NCBI GenBank assembly: GCA_002914845.1
Contig: JXTC01000062.1
Coordinates: 648,203 to 712,202, forward strand
DNA from: Trema orientale
Lineage: Eukaryota; Streptophyta; Magnoliopsida; Rosales; Cannabaceae
Direction: 5' to 3'
DNA: 64,000 nucleotides
Shown here: positions 36,501 through 47,555 of the stretch, piece by piece
Layout: every line of letters starts with the position of its first letter
How positions within the stretch are numbered: position 1 is the first letter of the stretch
The notes under the pieces: generated by a model
Database searches by the model: none
Seen by the model: the letters and a program-made list of their open reading frames with translations, nothing else
What the model was told of the DNA's origin: nothing
Made by a program: the position numbers and the translations under genes

Positions 36501-39317
36501 TATCCATGAAATCATAATTATATGAAGCCAGTTCGGAGCATATGCTGCCTTGTGTTGCTTATTGCTTCCCCTTTCTCTGTATCAATAAAGGCTGATGGTT
36601 TGTTAATTGACTAGGTGTGAGAATGATAAAGCTTCAAATGAGAGAGTTAATTGCGAAGTACGGCGGACTCCAAGCTTTAGTGGCCCATTGATGCTTCCAA
36701 ATCGAGCTTCAGCCAACAGTTTATCAGCTCCCATAAAGTCTTCTGGAGGTAAGCATGTTGTCAGTGTTGTTCAAAGTTCATTGTCACTTGTGCTTCTATG
36801 ACTGCTGCTATTTTTTCTGGCTTAGAAAGCTTATAGCACTGAGTCTTTTTCTCTAATAGGATTTAGGGATTCTCTGGATGATAAATCAAAGGCCAATCTG
36901 GTGCAGATTAAGGGACGATTCTCTGTAACATCAGAAAATTTGGATCTTGTAAAGGTGAGTCTTTAATTCCTATGTGATACATGTGTTTTATTATTTCAGT
37001 TTAACTAACTTAAAACTTTGCCCTAGGATATTCCATTAAGTACAGTTCCACGTCGATCTTCACAGGTAGGCAGCCTGATGTTATTAAATCTTCTGCAAGC
37101 AAATATACTTAAGTTTCCTCTCCTCACTTTATTTCTGATCTGTGAATCTAGGGATCGCCGCTGAGAAAGTCTGCTAGCGTTGGTGATTGGATATTTGACT
37201 CCAAGCCAGCGGTTTGTATGCTAACCTTTTGGACTTGGTACTGAATAAGCTATAGGATTTGACTGTTATATCTGGATTATCTTTACGGTAATCTTATAAG
37301 AAATTATTAACTATGGAAGAATGAAGAGACTGACTTTTGCTTTTATTAATGCCATTCAAAGCTGCTATCTTGAATGCCACACACGTTCACACATTCAATG
37401 TTAGATAAGCACCACTAGATATAATTTTATCATATTTTAAATGGTCACATTATATCTACTAGCTTTCTTCATCTTTAGCCTGTCAATACTGCTCCAAAGG
37501 AGTTCAACAGCAACATAGTACCTGCATCACTTCTCATGCCTCACCTTCAGAATCTTTTTCAGCAGACTTCAATACAACAGGTGAAAGGACAAATTTGGAT
37601 AGAGAGTGTGCCTTAATCTATTGAGAGTTTATCTAATCTAAAAGATTTAAACTTCTAAAACCCGGGTGATCTTATTCTTGATTTCAAAATGCCAGGATCT
37701 TATTATGAATTTGTTAAATAGCTTGCAACCAGCCGAGGTGGTAGATGGTGAGTGGAATATCTGTGATTTTTTGATAATTAACGTAATTGTATCAGGCTAT
37801 TAGTGAAGTGATATTTAACTAGTAAGCTGCTTCAATTTTGTATCAGCTGCTCAAAATGGAAAGTTGCCCCCGCTGCCACGCAGTCCAGAAAACAACGGGA
37901 GTGTAAGCATGTTTATTTACATCTTCCAGTGATTAGAGTGATCTTTAGATTTCACTTGTGGTTGGCTTGCTCCTTTAATGTCATGTTTTGGCTGAACTTC
38001 TGCTTTTCCATGTTTTCTGAAATGATTATTTTATTAATTTAGCCATTGATCTCTCTTGGCTAAGGTATTTTAGCTGATGTATCTGAGGCTATGAATGTTC
38101 CTACACACTTATTTTTCATTTTTCTTATTATTTTCTACGTTGCTTTTCTCTCCATATTTTAATTCTTATCTCAAATGGGGCTTTGTTTCTCTAGAACCTT
38201 TCTGTTTATGGTGATTACTCTAATCATCTTAGACAGCAATCCAGTAAAAATGTATATCCTGGATTTTAATTTATTCACCTCTTCCAAACTATCAGACAGT
38301 GAAAACAAAAGCGGGGAAGCCTTATTTTTTAGGTTTCTGTTTCATAAGAAGTCAGTTGTTCTAATGGGAAAAACTAAAAATTTTCATGGGATGCACATTA
38401 TGCAAATTTTCATCAATTTGAGATCTTACCAACTACAAAGCGCTTGCACTGATGGATGTAAGGTTTTCATATGTCTTCAGTTCAAAATTTCTCAGTTGGA
38501 TTCTTTGTTTAGACTATGCGTAATTGGCCAAATTCCATCTACATTGTGTGGTATGTGATTAGGGTATTTAGTGTATTTTTTGTTTTCTTCTTGTTGGTTG
38601 CCTAATGTTGACAGATGGACATTGTAGTATATTGGTAACCTTAATCCATTGTGGTGCATTTATTCTTCTGTACTTTGATGAGTTGCGACTTCGTTCTTAA
38701 TACATCCTAATGTTGGACAGATTTTTATACAAATGCTCACTCCTTTCATTTATGAACTCAAGTCTGCCGGATTCATGAAAAGTCTCAGCTTAATATTCTT
38801 CTCCTTATTATCTATTTGTTTATTCCACAGGCTGAAGCAGCAGCCTCTGAGAGGGAGCGTTTATTGCTCATGAAGATTTCAGAGCTGCAAACTAGGTTGG
38901 TCAAGATCAATCTAATTTGATGCTTATAATACCATTTTGTGCATATGGAAGTGCTCTAATGCTCTCTCGTCTTGCAGGATGAACAGCTTGACCGATGAAC
39001 TGACTGCTGAAAAGTTGAAATACATTCAAGTGAGTTTGCTCAAAGCTATTCTCTGTTTATTCGTTCATTTCAGAGGAGTCAGCTCAAAAATTTTCCGTCA
39101 TATATCATAGCTGAGCCTAGTGAGCATTTTTTTAAAGATTTTTGCCTCCTGGGACCATGAGAGCAAAAGGGGAAGAGGTTCTTTTATGTACACTATGATT
39201 AATTGTTGATATTTATTAATAAATTGATTACTTCTGAAACAGTTGCAACAACAGCTAATCGCAGTTTCCAGCCAGGAAGAAAATGGGGATGGAGGAGAAG
39301 GGGTGCCTGAAAGCTGA
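31567..39317 (+). CDS. STE20/germinal-centre-type Ser/Thr kinase (BLUS1-like family)
   Basis: Twenty-one exons joined by GT-AG introns: 31567-31743, 32977-33231, 33321-33445, 33588-33632, 33985-34066, 34164-34232, 34445-34615, 34704-34769, 35460-35528, 35649-35723, 35882-36222, 36615-36748, 36860-36954, 37027-37065, 37152-37211, 37479-37580, 37696-37747, 37847-37902, 38831-38895, 38978-39029 and 39243-39317. The sum is 2205 nt, or 734 residues. The kinase domain spans about 18-270: glycine loop GYGASATV (26-33), Lys48 in VAIK, Glu65, HRDVK (140-144), DFG (160-162) and GTPCWMAPE. All catalytic residues are present. The C-terminal half is polar, Ser-rich and probably disordered, ending in a short coiled coil ([19 protein letters not shown]). 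Plant members of this group act in signalling such as blue-light stomatal opening (BLUS1); the substrate here is unknown. Intron 1 carries a TTC microsatellite, and one ambiguous base lies in intron 8 at 35368. Confidence 0.93.
31772..31822. repeat. (TTC)n microsatellite in kinase intron 1
   Basis: An almost pure run of CTT units, with one imperfect unit, begins about 30 bp after the donor of exon 1. Read in frame it gives spurious poly-Phe/Ser or poly-Glu peptides, which are not coding. Confidence 0.85.
33494..33539. repeat. (CT)n(CTT)n microsatellite in kinase intron 3
   Basis: About 13 CT units followed by about six CTT units, 48 bp before the acceptor of exon 4. It extends the polypyrimidine side of the intron. 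Confidence 0.85.
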
Positions 39318-40478
39318 AACAAGTGTTGGTGTAAATTGAAATCAGCATGTACATCCGGACAAGATCTGTAAATCAGGCAGAAAAGATATAATATTTACCA
39401 TTCTTTTCACTGTATGGGGACTGTTAGCGGGTGTTTATATAAGTAAACCCTATGCGAAAAAAGGATGGAGATGATATTTTGGGTCTCTTCTTCTGCTACT
39501 TTGTGTTGTAAGTTCTCTTGAAGATTACAGCTACCTCAGATGGGAAAGTTGGCAAAATTACAGGTACTGCCACCTTGCGGTGTCGTAACTCCCAAGCTGA
39601 AGGTGAAAAGTTTGTTTGTACTTTGTAGTAGTTGCCATGAGAAGGGAAAATGGTAGCCATAATATTGGTTCATATGTCCTATAGTGTCATATTTATTATG
39701 ATGTTAAAACACAGTGTCGATCTATTATTTTTTGTCAGAAGGGATTTATGAGTTTGTATATGTTGGCGGTAGAACGTAATGGGACTTGATTCATTTCCAA
39801 AATTTGTGTATATTCTGCTTCTTGTTCTTGATATTCTGATTCTGTATTTTTTTCATTTCAATTTCACGTGTTTTGCAGTAAATTTTTAATTTTATTTGTT
39901 TTCGGTCGACTCAGATAATAGTGCCCGGCAAACTAATTGATAATTTATTGTATTGAGTTTTGCATTTATGTCGAGTTTTTGTTTAGTGGTTATCAATAAA
40001 TTTATATTCCTCCAAATTGGGATGGTGATATGAGTATTAAAATAAATAAATTATGATAACGATTTTCAGTTAATTGTAAATCTGCACAATCACATAATTG
40101 ATGATGTTGTATAGCTCTTTATTCCTAAAAGACGCGGAAAAATAATCTTAAAAATGAATGGAATTCTTTGCAGACATAACACACACACACAAAAAAAAGG
40201 GGGAAGAAAAAACTTGCAAAATTTGTATATTTCGCCAAGAAAGAAAAAAAAAGCGCTTGCCAAATTTGAGAGTCGAAATAGTTCTGAAGAATAGCACAAA
40301 GGAAATTGCAACAAGTAATTAAGGGGCAAGATGATTCTTATCTCTAATTTGTGAACTAGAATCATAATAAAAGGAGTTAATTATGAGAAATATAGTTAAT
40401 TGAGACGTATAGTGGAAGTAATATTTTGGGGTTCAATCTATCAGGAAAAAGTAATGCTTTGTGGTGCCTCATAGTAAT

Positions 40479-40560
40479 AATTGGATTTCACGTATTGCGA
40501 TTAATGTTACGAGGCACCTAATTGGATTTCACGTATTGCGAGTAATGTTACGAGGCACCT
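40479..40560. repeat. 41-bp tandem duplication
   Basis: Two head-to-tail units starting AATTGGATTTCACG and ending ACGAGGCACCT differ at one base. An inverted partner GGTGCCTCATAGTAAT lies just upstream near 40463, so the repeat may derive from the arm of a small foldback element. Confidence 0.8.
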
Positions 40561-40825
40561 TAAAGTGTTAAACATTATATAAAGCGTCACTTTTTATTGA
40601 AAGATAAAATTAATACACTAAATTATTTTGTATTAGTGATTTATAACTCCTCTTGACCAATTACCGACAGATTACTAATATAGTGACTATCAAATAACTA
40701 ATGTGTGGCAGTCTTTAAAAGGAAAAAATGTCATTTTACAAATTACTCCTAAAGATGTCATTTCATCCAACTTGTTGTTTACGATGGGTCAAAACTAGAG
40801 AAATTGACCTGCTACTAATTAGGCA

Positions 40826-41048
40826 TAAAATGATTTTTTTAGTAATTTTTTTGAAATCGATATTTTTATTAGTGTCACAAATTGTGTGACGATGGGGTCA
40901 CACAATTTGTAACTATAAAATTATAACTTTTTTAGGACTAATCAATAGTCACAAATTATGTGACATTCCGTCACATAGAGTTACGAACTACTAAAATACT
41001 ATTAGAAAAGTCTTTTTTCTAAACACACATTAAAAAAAAATCATTTTA
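40826..41048. mobile_element. MITE, family B copy 2
   Basis: Ends TAAAATGATTTTTTT and AAAAAAAATCATTTTA are inverted repeats. Inside are several near-palindromes built on TCACAAATTGTGTGA and GTCACA. The left 50 bp (AAAATGATTTTTTTAGTAAT, then CGATATTTTTATTAGTGT) resemble the element at 17439-17664. True ends may lie slightly outside these coordinates, since related words occur upstream near 40730. No coding capacity. Confidence 0.55.
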
Positions 41049-41344
41049 CTTAAGATTATTACTATTTACGTTAATTTCCCTCGAAACTAGGGCGGAAAAA
41101 CACCAAATGGACCGGTCCGGGTCATGGGGACCCGCATACGATTGGTCGGGTCGGGCGGCCCGACCTTGCATATCAAAATGTTGGGAGGACAAAGAGTCCT
41201 CTTCCCGAAAGGCACGAGGGTCGAGAGAAATGATGTAGTAGTGGTAGTAGTGGCACTATAGCAGTGGCCTTTGGACTTTGGCTCACTCACAGTCAAATCC
41301 GGTTCGCATGTCAGATTATTCCAAAAGCACCTCACCACACACCA

Positions 41345-43241
41345 ATGCAAATGACCTCCTTGGGTCTCACCCCACTCCAGCTCCAGTACTCCTCCTCTCT
41401 CAAACCACCCTTACTCCTCAAACCCTCTTCTTCTTCTTCTTCTTCTTTCTTCTTCATCTCATCGAACCAGAAGCTCAAACTCTATCGCTGCCAGGTATTA
41501 TGGATAAACCCTACAAAGCTTGATCGGAACCCGATTCGCCGCCGGCGGTGTTTTTCATTTGGTTCCTCATTTTGCGTTGTTTTTTGGGTTTTTGCAGAGG
41601 AAGATCAGAAGAGGGTTGGCGTGTAAAGCTGAGCTCTCTCACGATGCCCCTTTCGCCGTCGCTATCGGCGCATGCGTGCTCTCTTCACTGTTTTTTCCGG
41701 TCACCGGAGCTCCCGATGAGGATGATGGTGATTCAGCTATTGATTCCACTGATTCTAGGTTGGCCGTTATGAGCATCGTCAGCTTCATTCCATACTTCAA
41801 CTGGCTGGTAAAGAAGAATAAGCTTTCAATCTTTTTTTGGGTTTATTTTTATTTTAAAGTGAATTATTACTGAAGTTGTTGTTTCGTATTGATTGAATTA
41901 GAGTTGGGTTTTCGCTTGGCTTGATACTGGTGAGAGGCGCTATGTAGTGTATTCGCTAGTTTACTTGGTTCCCTACTTCAGGTACACAGGTTTTGTCCTT
42001 ATTTATATGCTTGAACAGTTGTATATCGTTTATGAAGAACTCCCAGTAGTTATTTTATTGTTTGTTGATGCTGACTGATTAAGAATCTGGATTGGTTTGC
42101 ACATTTAAGTTTCTCTGTCCAGATGGTTGATTTGAATGACAATAAAGTACCAAACTACCAGTATCACATTCATTATAGCAGTATTTGATCTTTCTAGTTG
42201 TAAATCACATGTATCGAAAATCGTATTGATTGTTACGCTCACGGCTCACTTCTTGGTTTGTTTAACTTTGCTCTCTGGGTTGTGAACAAAAACAAACAAA
42301 GTTCTCTGCCAGATTATGCTGTTCTTTGTTCAACTAAGGATCGAGTCCTCAACTTTTTACTGGTTTATGTTCCTGAATATGAGCTTTGAATTCTGATATT
42401 TAGAACATTTGCTTGGCTTTTGACGTTTATACAGTACTCAGTAGTTTGAGCAAATGACTCTAACTAAGATAAATGATTTTCCCTTGATGAATTAGGTCGA
42501 ATTTGTCATTGTCACCAGAGGAGAGTTGGTTGCCTATTGCTAGCATTATTCTTGGCATTATTCATGTTCAGGTACATGCCTTTTCAATTATTCTTTCCAC
42601 CTGGTACAGCATGCAAACTTTTTTGGTTGTTTTAATGTTTTCAATTTCTAACAATTTAAAGTTTATCGATGACTTCGTGGTAAATGCCAATCATGATTTT
42701 TAAGCTATTGTGGAATTGCTTGTTCATTGAATATGGAAGAATATAATCTAGAGTTATACAAATATATCATGTCATTATGGAATGGGTTTTGGTTAGTCAT
42801 TGCGAGCCTTAGACACTTGCTCTTTTAATTGGTGGTATTGTCATGTAACCTCATCCTTGTGAGCCCAAATCTTTCCCATCTACAGCTGGAAATGAGTATA
42901 AAGAACGGAGATATCCAGGGCTTTCAATTGTTTAGTGAGGCTTCAAAGCGTGTTTCATCATCTAGACAGAAGGATTCATTTAAGGTTTCTCGAAAAACTG
43001 CGGAGGAGGTATGGTACTTGCAAGTCATCATAGGTTAATGATACACATTTAGTTGGTTACTTGTATGACAAAGGATTTGACTGCTTTAATTAAAATTCAG
43101 GGGAGGAAAAATGAGCAAAATAATCTTCCATCTGCTGATGAACAATCCAGGAACAAGCTTCAAGGGTGGGGAGTTCCCAAAGAGCCCTTACACAATAGTG
43201 AACATGAAGATAAGGATGAAGATGAAAGAAGGGAACACTAA
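41345..43241 (+). CDS. Unknown plastid-targeted membrane protein
   Basis: Six exons in frame: 41345-41494, 41598-41807, 41902-41981, 42496-42571, 42886-43008 and 43101-43241, giving 259 residues. The N terminus is rich in Ser and hydroxylated residues without acids, as in chloroplast transit peptides. It is followed by three likely membrane segments: APFAVAIGACVLSSLFFPV (about 63-81), YVVYSLVYLVPYF, and WLPIASIILGIIHVQ. The C-terminal third is hydrophilic and charged. I do not recognise a named family. An upstream in-frame ATG at 41264 is possible; 41345 was chosen because the longer form adds residues unlike a transit peptide. Its neighbour at 43718-45441 is convergent. A plastid role is inferred only from the N terminus. 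Confidence 0.72.
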
Positions 43242-43717
43242 CACTATAAAGTCTGCTTGCATGGCAGAAATATTCAACTCCAAACATGTGGCATAATGTG
43301 ATTTCAATGAAATACGACATTTTTTTTCCCTACTTCTAGTCTTCCCCTAATCAAGAAGAGCGTAATTACTTTTCTTAATTATGTGGTTTCAATCAAATGC
43401 AACATATGTATTGTTGGAATGAATTTGGTTTGGATTGTTCATGGCGGCATATCACTATATATTCTGCAATGATGATTTTCTGATACACGAATTTTGGGAT
43501 ATATATACACTTTGGTTAACTTCTTTCTCTGAGTGTGTGTGTCTTTCGTGGAGTATTGTACATTTATCAACAGGAAAATAGATATTTAGCAGTTAGTTAA
43601 ACTGAATGATTAATGTGTACAACCACTTGATAAGCAAAAGCAGTGCAAATTAGGATAAGAGAAAAAACTATAATCTTTTTCAATAATAGCACCATGGTAC
43701 TCGGCATATATGGTACA
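43242..43717. other. Spacer between convergent 3' ends
   Basis: This 476-bp interval holds the 3' UTRs of two genes that meet tail to tail. AT-rich; nothing else seen. Confidence 0.6.
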
Positions 43718-45441
43718 TCACCTATCCTTGGTCCTTGAAATCGATCTTTTGATAGGAAAAGGACTTAAAAGCCTTGCTTTGAAGCAGTAGTCCAGGCCAA
43801 CAGCGGCGAAAACAAAAACAAGAAGGTTCTCAGATACATAAATTGCACCATCAAAAGCATGAGACAAGAAGCTCTCTGTATTCAATGCCAAAGGTTGTCC
43901 TGCACCAAGAGCAGCAAGACCTGCATTGCCATTGAAAGATTTCACATGAAAAACTTGATACTTACAGCGTTCAAAACAGGTTTAGTATTAGTGAAAATGC
44001 TAAAAGGTACTAGTGGTGTGTAGCACCCAACCTGATTGAGATGTGAGACGTGAAGCTCACCTTTTATATTTTTAATTAGTGTATAGTTAAGCATTGGTCT
44101 CACACTTATATATTAGTGCGTGGTGAAAAAACATCACTTGTGCCCTTTAGCATTGCCCTCTTATGTTTATCAGCAGGGCATAACAACAAAAGGTCTTGAT
44201 TTACCTTTGACAACACCAAAAGCTGCCCATGCCCCTGACTTAAGATGAACATCATCCAAGTCTCTTCGTATTGTGTATCGATAGGTAACCCCAAACAATG
44301 CACAGCTAACAAAGGTGATTGCTACAGGGAGTATCAGCTGTGAGCTACTGGACACCTGAGTCAAGGAGATTGGCAAGCCTGCAAGGGTGCCAACAATGGC
44401 AGAGATAGAAGCTGCTTTTACGGACTCCAATCTCTCTTCATCCTTGTCAATTTCTGCATCTCCTTCTTCTCCATAGGATTCTCCATCCTCACTTTGAGAG
44501 AGAGATCTTTCAGCTTCTTCAACCATGGCTCTAGCCTCTGATATTTCCTTCTGACATTCTGCAATCTAGAGTTTTCGTCACCATTTATTGTTAGCTAAAA
44601 CCAAATACTAATTCCACAAACGACACAAAAAAGATCAAATGAAATAATCAACACTGTGTTTGAGCAATGATAACTCATTCCATTACAATCAAAACCAGAC
44701 AAGGGAAGCCACTTCTAAGGCCCAAAAAGGCTTGCTAGCTTTCTAGGCTTTTGTTACCATTAACATGTCTGAAAAACATAAAAACATATATGATACAAGC
44801 AAATTCAAAATGCACAGAAACCAAAACCATCCCAGAAACTTGAGAACCAAAACCATCTCAAGTTTATAAATTCGATCAAATTGTCAGTCAACACCTCGGA
44901 TTTCCACTTCAATGAAGTGGAGAAAGTATACTGTGAACACTAAAACACAGCTTAAAACAGTATAAATCAGCAATTTAGTGAAACATACACATATCTTTAT
45001 ATTTATATATATATACGCACACACCTCTGAAGCTCTGCTTTCCAGCTGGTTGATGTATTCTCTCATTTTCTTGGCCTCAAGCTCTTGTCTTTCAATCTCA
45101 GCCAGCTCTCTCTTAGCGACCTCTACCCTCATCGAAGCCTTCTTTAACCCATCAAGCAAAACCTTGTTCTCTTCTCTGTTAAGAAGCTCCTCCACGCGCT
45201 CATCCACCGCACCAGCTAATGCATCCTTTAAATTGAAGCTCTGTTCTGGGCCGCCATTACTGCATCTCACTGTGAAGACCCGAGGTTTAGAGGAGGGAGA
45301 AGAAGAAGAAGAAGCTGAAGCTGCGTGGAAGAGTTTAGTAGAGAATGTTAGTGGTGTGAACAAGAGCTTCTTTTGGAAGAGAGTATTAATTGGGTTTGGG
45401 CAGTGAAGCCAAGTGGGTTTGATGGCGGAGCTGTTGGCCAT
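43718..45441 (-). CDS. Unknown plastid-targeted coiled-coil membrane protein
   Basis: Three minus-strand exons: 45441-45025, 44565-44205 and 43920-43718, for 326 residues. The N-terminal 55 residues are rich in Ser, Thr and Lys with no acids, typical of a transit peptide. Residues about 70-170 are heptad-like and charged (DERVEELLNREENKVLLDG, KRELAEIERQELEAKKMREY), predicting a coiled coil. Membrane segments follow: ISAIVGTLAGLPISL, LILPVAITFVSCALFGVTY and NLLVFVFAAVGLDYCF. The C terminus is short and basic. I do not know a characterised member; it may be a thylakoid or envelope protein. An open frame of 142 codons on the opposite strand is its shadow. Confidence 0.8.
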
Positions 45442-47102
45442 GGCGATCCAACTTCTATGGAGCTCTGAAGAGTGTTCTTATCCGTTCTCTTCTTCTTCTC
45501 GCTTTTCTACCTTTTGAGGATAAGCGTATGTAACCTTCAAGTGGATTTTCCTTAAAATGTCCAAAAACCGGAAAAAAAAAAAAAAAAGAAAGACTTTTAT
45601 TAAACAAAAATAATTTTGAGAAAATGTTATTGGAAAGAAAATTTACAACTAAAAGATAATTACAAATTCTTTTCACGTTTTTAAAATAATTTTTAAAAAA
45701 ATATAAAACTGATGCTAGAAATGCGGCTCTTATATTGACAGATTTTTTGTTTGTAAAAAAAGTAAGATATAAGACGTAATAACTTTCACAAATAAAAAAT
45801 TACAATTTTTTTTTTTGAAATGACAATTTTTATCACGTCAATTAACTGAAAACAAAGAAAGTTTACACAATAATGTATTATTCAGGATATGTGTTTTTTC
45901 CGTAATACATATTCGAATGAATTTAATTATATTTATCATTTAAATAACAGCTAAATTTTTAAATAAGTCACTGGCAAACCGAATAAAGGAAGAGGATTGG
46001 ACTTTTTTGTCCAAACACATGTTTGGGTCTTTGGTGATCTGGACAAAAGAATCTAGCCTCCAAAATAGTGCATTTGACGAGGGGAGACTAAATAGTCCTA
46101 CTTAAAGCGTGGGTTTATTTTAATCTCAGCTAAGGACATTTGTTCGTTTGTTTATTTTTATTTTTTTGGAAAACTTTTTGTTTGGATAAAATATTATTTA
46201 TCTTTTGTCTTTTCTCAAAAAAAAAAAACATATCCCATTTTTAAAAATTTGTGTATAACTATTAAAAATAAATTTAAACATATAATATTATTAAAATAAA
46301 ATAAAATAATTTTATATTATTTAATTATTATTTAATTTTCTCTTTCTAATTTATGAAATATTTATCTTCTTATTTCATAAAAAAAATATTATGAAAACTA
46401 CATTAATAAAATTTTTATTATGTATTTATGCTCTAGTCCTGTGTTACACCAAACACAGTATAGTACTAAATAGTCTAATTTAGTCAAATCTCGATTACTA
46501 GTTCAGTCTAATCCAATCCAATTCTACATACCAAGTGAGTCCTTAGTTTTTTTAAAAAATTAGTTAGGTTTTCTTGGTCTAAAAGTACATTTTGTTGGTC
46601 AGTGAAAAATAATTATATGATGTGAAACTATAAAATTGACTGCTAAATCAATCAAATAAAACCGATAAAATTTGTATATAAATAAATATATTTATATTTT
46701 CTATGATTTTGTCTTGTGACTTATAAACTTAATTATGTATTCCCTTTAGAAGATATACTATTTGTTGGTTTAATATACTTAAAAGTTTGGTTGTGGTTGT
46801 TGTTTTTTTTTTTTCTTTTTTTTTGAAAAAAAATTAGGTAATAAAATTGACTTTTTGTTGTATTGAAATTTATATGAAATAGATGAGAATATTACAAAGG
46901 TCTACAATTATCTGAGTCCAAACCGTTTAAATATGAATAATACTAGGGACACATAATATTGGTTTGGTTTAGTTTTGTTTTCCTTCAAAAATTTGTCAAC
47001 GAAAGTTAAATGTGATTTAGTCAATTGGGCTTGCTTTTTTTTTTTTTTTTTTTAAATTTAAATCTATTGCGAAGAACTCAAACGACAACTCATGAATACT
47101 AA
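45442..47102. other. Intergenic, promoter side of two divergent genes
   Basis: Upstream regions of the minus-strand plastid protein gene and of MYG1 point away from each other here. It is AT-rich with poly-A/T runs (near 45573, 46811 and 47036). No gene seen. Confidence 0.5.
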
Positions 47103-47293
47103 GGGCCTGTTTGGCATAGCTTCCAAAGATCTTTTGGAGCCCAAAAGTTACTTTTTGGGGTGTTTGGATGAATTGTCAGAAGATCTTTTTTTAATTAGAA
47201 GATCTTTTTAATGAAGCATGGACCCACTAGCTTTTATAGGAAGATCTTCTGGAGCTTTTACTTCAGGAAGTAAAAGTTATTCCAAACGGGCCC
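47103..47293. mobile_element. Tourist-like (PIF/Harbinger) MITE
   Basis: A 191-bp element flanked by TAA on both sides (47100-47102 and 47294-47296). Ends are GGGCCTGTTTGG and CCAAACGGGCCC, inverted repeats of the kind found in Tourist elements. The interior has further pairs around AAGATCTTCT. It ends about 260 bp upstream of the MYG1 start, so it may lie in that gene's promoter. Confidence 0.85.
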
Positions 47294-47555
47294 TAAGTAG
47301 ACTCGTTATTACTATTTCATAATTTGTTATTTATTTGTGTATTCCTCTATTTTTATAAACGAGCATGTATATTAATTTTTTTAAAAAATAAAATAAAAGG
47401 AACCCACGTAAATCTCCTAAAATAAAATAAATTAGGATTTTTTTTCTTTGAAATGTGCAATAATTTCCACAATAAATTAAGAAATACAAAGGGGTTTCGT
47501 ATTTGGGGTAGGGCAAAGGGTTTTGACCATTTGAATCCGTGACCAACGGCAAGGA

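Larger units (their letters stand above)
39318..41344. other. Intergenic spacer with repeats
   Basis: The first part is the kinase 3' UTR. A 41-bp tandem duplication (40479-40560) and a MITE (40826-41048) follow. The last 250 bp before 41345 are more GC-rich and likely hold the promoter and leader of the next gene. Confidence 0.5.

Noticed and set aside
38175-38558. Plus-strand frame of 127 codons inside the kinase gene
   Set aside because: It lies in a 928-bp intron, has no splice-consistent link to neighbouring exons and no coding character.
44978-45406. Plus-strand frame of 142 codons
   Set aside because: Shadow of exon 1 of the plastid coiled-coil protein gene.
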